DNA from: Amycolatopsis mongoliensis
GTDB taxonomy: Bacteria > Actinomycetota > Actinomycetes > Mycobacteriales > Pseudonocardiaceae
Direction of reading: 5' to 3'
Length of the DNA: 64,000 nucleotides
NCBI RefSeq assembly: GCF_030285665.1
Contig: NZ_CP127295.1
Coordinates: 7,564,001 to 7,628,000, forward strand
The first letter of the stretch is position 1. Each line of letters opens with the position of its first letter. Positions 59,652 through 64,000 of this stretch are shown in pieces. The notes under the pieces were generated by a model that was given only the letters and a program-made list of their open reading frames with translations, ran no database searches and was not told the origin of the DNA. Both the position numbers and the translations under genes were made by a program.

Positions 59652-61127
59652 TCATGCGCTCAGTCTGCCCGCTCCCGTCTTCCGCCGCGAGAAGCGGAGC
59701 GCGCCGTCGTCGATCTTGCCGTGCCGGAGCTTGACGACGTCGTGCGCGTAGCTCATGCCGAGCGTCCACGGCGCCCGTGAGCCGGCCTTCGGGAACTCGT
59801 CGATCGACCGCAGCACGTACCCCGCGTCGAAGTCGAGCAGCGGGCGTTCGGTGACCGCCGGGTCGTCGTTGACCGGCACGCACTGGTCGTAGCCGTGCCG
59901 GTCGAGGTGGCGCAACAGACGGACGACGTACTCGCCGACGAGGTCGGCCTTGAGCGTCCAGGACGCGTTGGTGTAGCCGATCGTGAACGCGAAGTTCGGC
60001 ACGCCGCTGAGCATCATCCCCTTGTACGCCATGGTTTCCGGCAGCTTGACGGGGTCGCCGTCGACGACCAGGTCGATGCCGCCGAAGGCCAGCAGCCGCA
60101 GCCCGGTCGCGGTGACGACGACGTCCGCCGCCAGCTCGTCCCCGGACTCCAGCCGGATCCCGTCCTTCGTGAACGACGCGATCCGGTCGGTGACGATGGA
60201 GGCGTCCCCGCGCTTGATCGAGCGGAACAGGTCGCCGTCCGGCACCAGGCACAGCCGCTGGTCCCACGGCTGGTAGCGCGGCTTGAAGTGGGTGTCGACG
60301 GCGTAACCCGGGGGCAGCTGCTTCATCGCGGCCTTGCGGATCAGCGCCTTGACGAAGCCCGGACGGCGGCGGCTGAGCTGGTAGATCAGCGTGCTCACGG
60401 CGACGTTCTTCCAGCGCGCGATCGGGTACGCGAGCTTCGGGCCGAGCAGGCTCCGCAGCCGGTTGGCCAGGGCGTCCTCCGACGGCAGCGAAAGGATGTA
60501 GGTGGGGGAGCGCTGCAGCATCGTCACGTGCCCGGCGCGGTCGGTCATCGCCGGCACCAGCGTCACGGCCGTCGCGCCGCTGCCGATCACGACGACCTTC
60601 TTGCCGGTGTAGTCGAGGTCTTCGGGCCAGTGCTGCGGGTGCACGACCGTGCCGCCGAAGTTCTCGATGCCGGGGAACTCCGGTGTGTGGCCGCCCGCGT
60701 AGTCGTAGTAGCCGCTGCACAGGTAGAGGAACTTCGCGGTGAACCGGACGGGCTCGCCGTCGTGGGTCGCCTCGACCGTCCACTGCGCGTCCTCTGTGGA
60801 CCACTCGGCGCGGATCACCTTGTGCCCGAACCGGATGTGCCGGTCGATCCCGGCTTCGGCCGCGGTGTCGCGGACGTACTTCAGGATCGACGGGCCGTCG
60901 GCGATGGCCTTCTCGCTGGTCCACGGCCGGAACCGGTAGCCGAGGGTCTGCATGTCCGAATCGGACCGCACACCCGGGTAGCGGAACAGGTCCCACGTGC
61001 CGCCGATGGCGTCGCGGGCTTCGAGGATCGCGTACGTCTTGCGCGGGAACGCCGTCCGCAGGTGGTGGGCCGCGCCGACGCCGGACAGCCCGGCGCCGAC
61101 GATCAGGACCTCGACGTGCTCGGTCAT
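59652..61127 (-). CDS. ethA: EthA-like Baeyer-Villiger flavin monooxygenase
   Basis: 491 residues, length and motifs as in mycobacterial EthA. FAD fold VLIVGAGLSGVGAAHHL, GGTWDLFRYPGVRSDSDM, the BVMO fingerprint FGGTVVHPQHWPEDL, NADP fold KVVVIGSGATAVTLVPAM, HFKPRYQPWDQRLCLVPDGD and AYKGMMLSGVPNFAFTIGYTNASWTLKADL. Oxidises ketones or thioamides with NADPH and O2. Its start overlaps the SDR stop as ATGA. Natural substrate unknown. Confidence 0.93.
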   Translation of the reverse strand: MTEHVEVLIVGAGLSGVGAAHHLRTAFPRKTYAILEARDAIGGTWDLFRYPGVRSDSDMQTLGYRFRPWTSEKAIADGPSILKYVRDTAAEAGIDRHIRFGHKVIRAEWSTEDAQWTVEATHDGEPVRFTAKFLYLCSGYYDYAGGHTPEFPGIENFGGTVVHPQHWPEDLDYTGKKVVVIGSGATAVTLVPAMTDRAGHVTMLQRSPTYILSLPSEDALANRLRSLLGPKLAYPIARWKNVAVSTLIYQLSRRRPGFVKALIRKAAMKQLPPGYAVDTHFKPRYQPWDQRLCLVPDGDLFRSIKRGDASIVTDRIASFTKDGIRLESGDELAADVVVTATGLRLLAFGGIDLVVDGDPVKLPETMAYKGMMLSGVPNFAFTIGYTNASWTLKADLVGEYVVRLLRHLDRHGYDQCVPVNDDPAVTERPLLDFDAGYVLRSIDEFPKAGSRAPWTLGMSYAHDVVKLRHGKIDDGALRFSRRKTGAGRLSA

Positions 61128-62071
61128 CGCGCGGCCTCCGTCCGCCGCGGGCGCCTCATCAGGCGCGTGAGCACGGCGTTGTAGTGGGTGGGGGTGACGC
61201 GGGCGAGCGCGTCGAACAGGTAGGCGTCCGGGCCGACGAGGATCCGCGCCTTGCCGCGGTCGACACCGGCGTGGATGATCGCCGCCGCCTTGTCCGGCGA
61301 CGTCATCGTCATGGCCTCGAACTGCGCGGCCATCTCCTCGCGGCTGCGGCCCAGGCCGGTGGGGTCGCGGCGCACCCGGGCGTTGCGCGCGATGTTCGTG
61401 GTGATGCCGCCCGGGTGCACGGTGATCGCGCGGACCGCGCTGCCGGCCAGCTCCTGCCGCAGCGACTCGGTGAAGCCGCGGACGGCGAACTTCGCCGCGC
61501 AGTAGGCGCTCTGGTACGGCATCCCGAGCAGGCCGAACACGCTGGAGGTGTTGACGATCGCGCCCTCACCCTGCTCGGCGAGGATCGGCAGGAACGCCCG
61601 CGTCCCGTGCACCACCCCGCGGAAGTTGATGTCGTGCAGCCAGTCGTCGTCCTCGGGCACCGCGTCGAGCGCGCTCGAGGTGACCGCGACACCGGCGTTG
61701 TTGAAGACCGCGGCCAGCGGCGCCGGGAGCCACTCCCGCACCTCGCCGGCGAACCGGAGCTGGTCGGCGGCGTCGCGGACGTCGAGCACCCGCGTGAGCA
61801 CGCGGCCGTGCAGCGCCGACGCGGTGGCCTTCAGCCCGTCTTCGTCGACGTCGGCGAGGGCCACCGGCGCGCCGAGCCGGGACAGCCGGGTGGCCAGCGC
61901 CCGGCCGATGCCGGACGCGGCGCCGGTGATCACCACCGGGCGGCCGGTGATGCTGTGCCGTTTGGGTACCGATCCGACGGCAGCCACGGCGGAAACCGCC
62001 GCCCCGTGCGGATCGGCTGCGGATCGTCTCCGCCTGCTTTCCGTCGGATTGGTACTACGGCGCCGTGACAT
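61124..62071 (-). CDS. Short-chain dehydrogenase/reductase
   Basis: 315 residues. Rossmann motif VVITGAASGIGRALATRL, NNAGVA, catalytic Ser and YxxxK in SSVFGLLGMPYQSAYCAAK. An unusual arginine-rich N-terminal extension of about 40 residues (MSRRRSTNPTESRRRRSAAD) precedes the fold; it is retained because AGGAG lies just before ATG 62071, but GTG 61987 is a shorter alternative. Overlaps the upstream hydrolase gene by 17 bp. Probably acts with the P450 and monooxygenase on a lipid or alcohol substrate. Confidence 0.88.
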   Translation of the reverse strand: MSRRRSTNPTESRRRRSAADPHGAAVSAVAAVGSVPKRHSITGRPVVITGAASGIGRALATRLSRLGAPVALADVDEDGLKATASALHGRVLTRVLDVRDAADQLRFAGEVREWLPAPLAAVFNNAGVAVTSSALDAVPEDDDWLHDINFRGVVHGTRAFLPILAEQGEGAIVNTSSVFGLLGMPYQSAYCAAKFAVRGFTESLRQELAGSAVRAITVHPGGITTNIARNARVRRDPTGLGRSREEMAAQFEAMTMTSPDKAAAIIHAGVDRGKARILVGPDAYLFDALARVTPTHYNAVLTRLMRRPRRTEAAR

Positions 62072-62945
62072 CGCTGCTCCTCGCGTGCTCGCCGATCAGG
62101 TCCAGGAGCACGGGCCACGCGCCTTCGGGCAGGTCGTGGCCCATGCCGGGGATGGTTTCGAGCCGGGCGCCGGGGATCGCACGGGCGGTGGCGCCGCCGC
62201 CGGTGGGGTGGACCATCCGGTCGCGGTCGCCGTGGATCACCAGCGTGGGAGCGGTGATCGACCGCAGCAGGGCGGTCCGGTTGCCGGAGCGGAGGATCGC
62301 GGCGAGCTGGCGGCCCACGCCGCCGGTCGAGGGATCACGGTCCCAGGCCGTCCCGGCCGCTTCGCGCACCCAGGCGTCGTCGAACGGGAAGCCGTGCGAA
62401 CCGATGTGGCGGAACATCAGGGCCGCGCGCTCGACGGCCTCCTCGCGGGACTTCGGCGGCTTCGCCGCCATCAGCCGCCAGGTCGAGAGCGCCGGACGGC
62501 CGACCCGACGTGCCCCGGTCGTCGACATGATCGACGTCAACGTCCGCACGCGGGCCGGGCTCAGCGCCGCCACGGTCTGCGCGATCATGCCGCCCATCGA
62601 CACCCCGGCGACGTGGGCGGTCTCCAGGCCCAGCGTGTCGAGCAGGCCGACGGTGTCGGCGGCCATGTCCTTCAGGCCGTACTGCTGCGCGGGGAACCGG
62701 CCGGCGAGCATCGCGGCGAAGCTCGGCGGCCGGAAGCGGGGGTGCGTCGAGCGCCCGGCGTCGCGGTTGTCGAACCGGACGACCTCGAACCCGCGCTCGG
62801 CAAGCTGCGCGCAGAAGGCGTCCGGCCAGCTGTGCAGCTGCTGGCCCAGCCCGGCGACGAGGAGCAACGGCTCGGCGCCGCGGTCCCCGATCCGTTCGTA
62901 CGCCAGGGAAATGCCCCGGCCGGCGTCGGCGATCTCTTCGGTCAC
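62055..62945 (-). CDS. Alpha/beta hydrolase
   Basis: 296 residues. Nucleophile elbow HVAGVSMGGMIAQTVAAL, acid VIHGDRDRMVHP, and His in IPGMGHDLPEGAWP; LLLVAGLGQQLHSWPDAF and FDNRDAGRST are typical of the TAP/epoxide-hydrolase-like branch. The GTG start has GGAGGAG upstream and overlaps the P450 stop as GTGA. Likely esterase or lactonase acting on the product of the neighbouring BVMO; that is inference. Confidence 0.9.
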   Translation of the reverse strand: MTEEIADAGRGISLAYERIGDRGAEPLLLVAGLGQQLHSWPDAFCAQLAERGFEVVRFDNRDAGRSTHPRFRPPSFAAMLAGRFPAQQYGLKDMAADTVGLLDTLGLETAHVAGVSMGGMIAQTVAALSPARVRTLTSIMSTTGARRVGRPALSTWRLMAAKPPKSREEAVERAALMFRHIGSHGFPFDDAWVREAAGTAWDRDPSTGGVGRQLAAILRSGNRTALLRSITAPTLVIHGDRDRMVHPTGGGATARAIPGARLETIPGMGHDLPEGAWPVLLDLIGEHARSSDVTAP

Positions 62946-64000
62946 GAATCTCCTCCGGTGCTCCGGCGGCGCACGACCGCGCGCCCGCCCTTGGCGGGGG
63001 CGTAGGCCACGCCCCGCGAGTGCCAGCGTTCGCCGCGGTCGGCCGTCGGCACGAGGTCGAAGTCCCGCAGCAGGGTCCGCAGCACCACGGTCATCTCCAT
63101 GGTCGCGAACGCGGCGCCGAGGCAGCGCCGGGTGCCGCCGCCGAACGGGATCCACTGGTAGAGGTCGGGGCGCGCGCCTTCGAAGCGGTGCGGGTCGAAG
63201 GTGGCCGCGTGCGGGAACACCGCGTCGTCGTCGTGGATCAGGGCGATGCTGACGAGCACCGCGTACCCCTTCGGCAAGGTCCAGCGGCCGAGCTGGTAGC
63301 CGTCCTGCTTGACCTGGCGCGCGGTCAGGTCGATGACCGGGCGGGTGCGCTGGACCTCGAGGATCGTGGCGTCGAGGAGCTTCCCGTCGTCTTCGTTCAG
63401 CTCTTCCAGCAGCGTGGGGTGCCGGCGGAGGCGTTCGACGGCCCAGGCCAGCGTCGTCGCCGTGGTTTCGTGCCCCGCCGTGAGGAGGGTGAGGAGCTGG
63501 TCGGCGATCTCGTCGCGGCTGAGCCCGGATCCGTCGTCGTAGCGGGTCTGCAGCATCATCGAGAGGACGTCGTCGCCGTCCGGGCGGGCCTTCGCGATCA
63601 GCCGGTCGACGATCGCGTCGTATTCGCGGCGCATCCGTTCGAAGCGGCGCCAGGGGTTGAAGCGGCCCTTCTTCGGGATGGGCGCGACGGCCAGCCGGGA
63701 GCCGAGGGTGACGAACGGCGGGAGCAGCTCGCGCAGCTCGGCGAACTCGGCCCCTTCGGCGCCGAACACGGCGCGGAGGATGGCGTTGAGCGTGATCCGC
63801 ATCATCGACGGCAGGGTGGCGAACGCTTTTCCGTCCGGCCAGCTCTCCAGCTCACGCAGGGTTTCTTCTTCGACGATCTTCTCGTACGCGGCGAGCCGGC
63901 GGCCGTGGAAGGGCGGCACGAGGAGCTTGCGCTGCTTTTTGTGCTCGTCGCCCGACAGCGCGAACATCGAGTGCGGGCCGAGCACCCGGCCGAGGTTGAC
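62942..64000 (-). CDS. Cytochrome P450 (5' end outside window)
   Basis: 353 codons visible, open to the right edge; the first residues VNLGRVLGPHSMFALSGDEH are internal to a P450. I-helix oxygen site LTAGHETTATT, K-helix ExxR in ILEVQRTRPVIDLT, and the haem-Cys loop IPFGGGTRRCLGAAFA are all intact. HKKQRKLLVPPFHG is the typical C-helix. Class I bacterial P450 needing ferredoxin. First of the coupled cluster P450, hydrolase, SDR, BVMO. Confidence 0.93.
   Translation of the reverse strand, partial: VNLGRVLGPHSMFALSGDEHKKQRKLLVPPFHGRRLAAYEKIVEEETLRELESWPDGKAFATLPSMMRITLNAILRAVFGAEGAEFAELRELLPPFVTLGSRLAVAPIPKKGRFNPWRRFERMRREYDAIVDRLIAKARPDGDDVLSMMLQTRYDDGSGLSRDEIADQLLTLLTAGHETTATTLAWAVERLRRHPTLLEELNEDDGKLLDATILEVQRTRPVIDLTARQVKQDGYQLGRWTLPKGYAVLVSIALIHDDDAVFPHAATFDPHRFEGARPDLYQWIPFGGGTRRCLGAAFATMEMTVVLRTLLRDFDLVPTADRGERWHSRGVAYAPAKGGRAVVRRRSTGGDS

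Overview
The window is high-GC actinobacterial chromosome, most likely from Amycolatopsis or a close relative in the Pseudonocardiaceae. This placement is inferred from several points: very high GC, many GTG starts (several apparently leaderless), a GlfT2-type galactan synthase and a Wzt-type galactan exporter ATPase (arabinogalactan cell wall), the GlgM-GlgC pair, an EthA-like Baeyer-Villiger monooxygenase, SARP regulators and PknB-like kinases. It is ordinary-looking chromosome made of short operons. No rRNA, tRNA, CRISPR array, prophage or complete IS was seen.

Layout. 1-2.9 kb: secreted GH35 beta-galactosidase, cut by the left edge. 2.9-7.9 kb: a decayed cytosine deaminase, manganese catalase, a large SARP regulator, and a divergent cupin/TetR pair. 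7.9-14.6 kb: small secreted protein, universal stress protein and MFS exporter divergent from a LysR regulator, a TIGR01777-type epimerase, a PucR-type regulator and an HSL-type esterase. 14.6-18.2 kb: two tandem, translationally coupled membrane Ser/Thr kinases. 18.5-21.2 kb: two oxidoreductases and three small genes. 21.2-28.6 kb: an envelope/polysaccharide block on the minus strand (two GT-C membrane glycosyltransferases, glfT2, glgM, glgC). 28.7-32.6 kb: an N-terminally truncated LPXTG surface protein, a histidine kinase coupled to a response regulator fused to a SARP, and a STAS protein. 33.1-40.2 kb: MerR/B12-type regulator, SRPBCC protein, large GH2 exo-glycosidase and a PucR regulator. 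40.4-47.4 kb: thermolysin-family protease, a TetM/OtrA-type EF-G paralogue with a possible leader peptide, a class V aminotransferase, a GT87 enzyme and small proteins. 47.5-53.6 kb: SRPBCC, MarR, wzt/TetR, an FeS-type photolyase and a DICT protein, bracketed by CTAG-ended repeat elements. 53.6-64 kb: YdcF-like protein, furA-katA, a stand-alone LigD-type phosphoesterase with a DapA-like aldolase, DUF998, NAD kinase, and a coupled cluster of P450, hydrolase, SDR and EthA-like monooxygenase cut by the right edge.

The most unusual signals are not single genes. (i) A family of roughly 200-250 bp elements has 14-bp inverted ends (CTAGTGTCGCGCGT), and the CTAG of the element supplies the UAG stop codon of the neighbouring gene at two independent places. 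(ii) Several intergenic regions carry very long, near-perfect hairpins of different sequence families. (iii) A response regulator is fused in frame to a SARP, with a ribosome-binding site and start codon inside the fusion joint. (iv) A short ORF with its own Shine-Dalgarno sequence precedes the ribosome-protection-like GTPase. (v) Several near-perfect or perfect operators sit in divergent or upstream regions. All functional statements rest on reading motifs by eye; no database search was possible.
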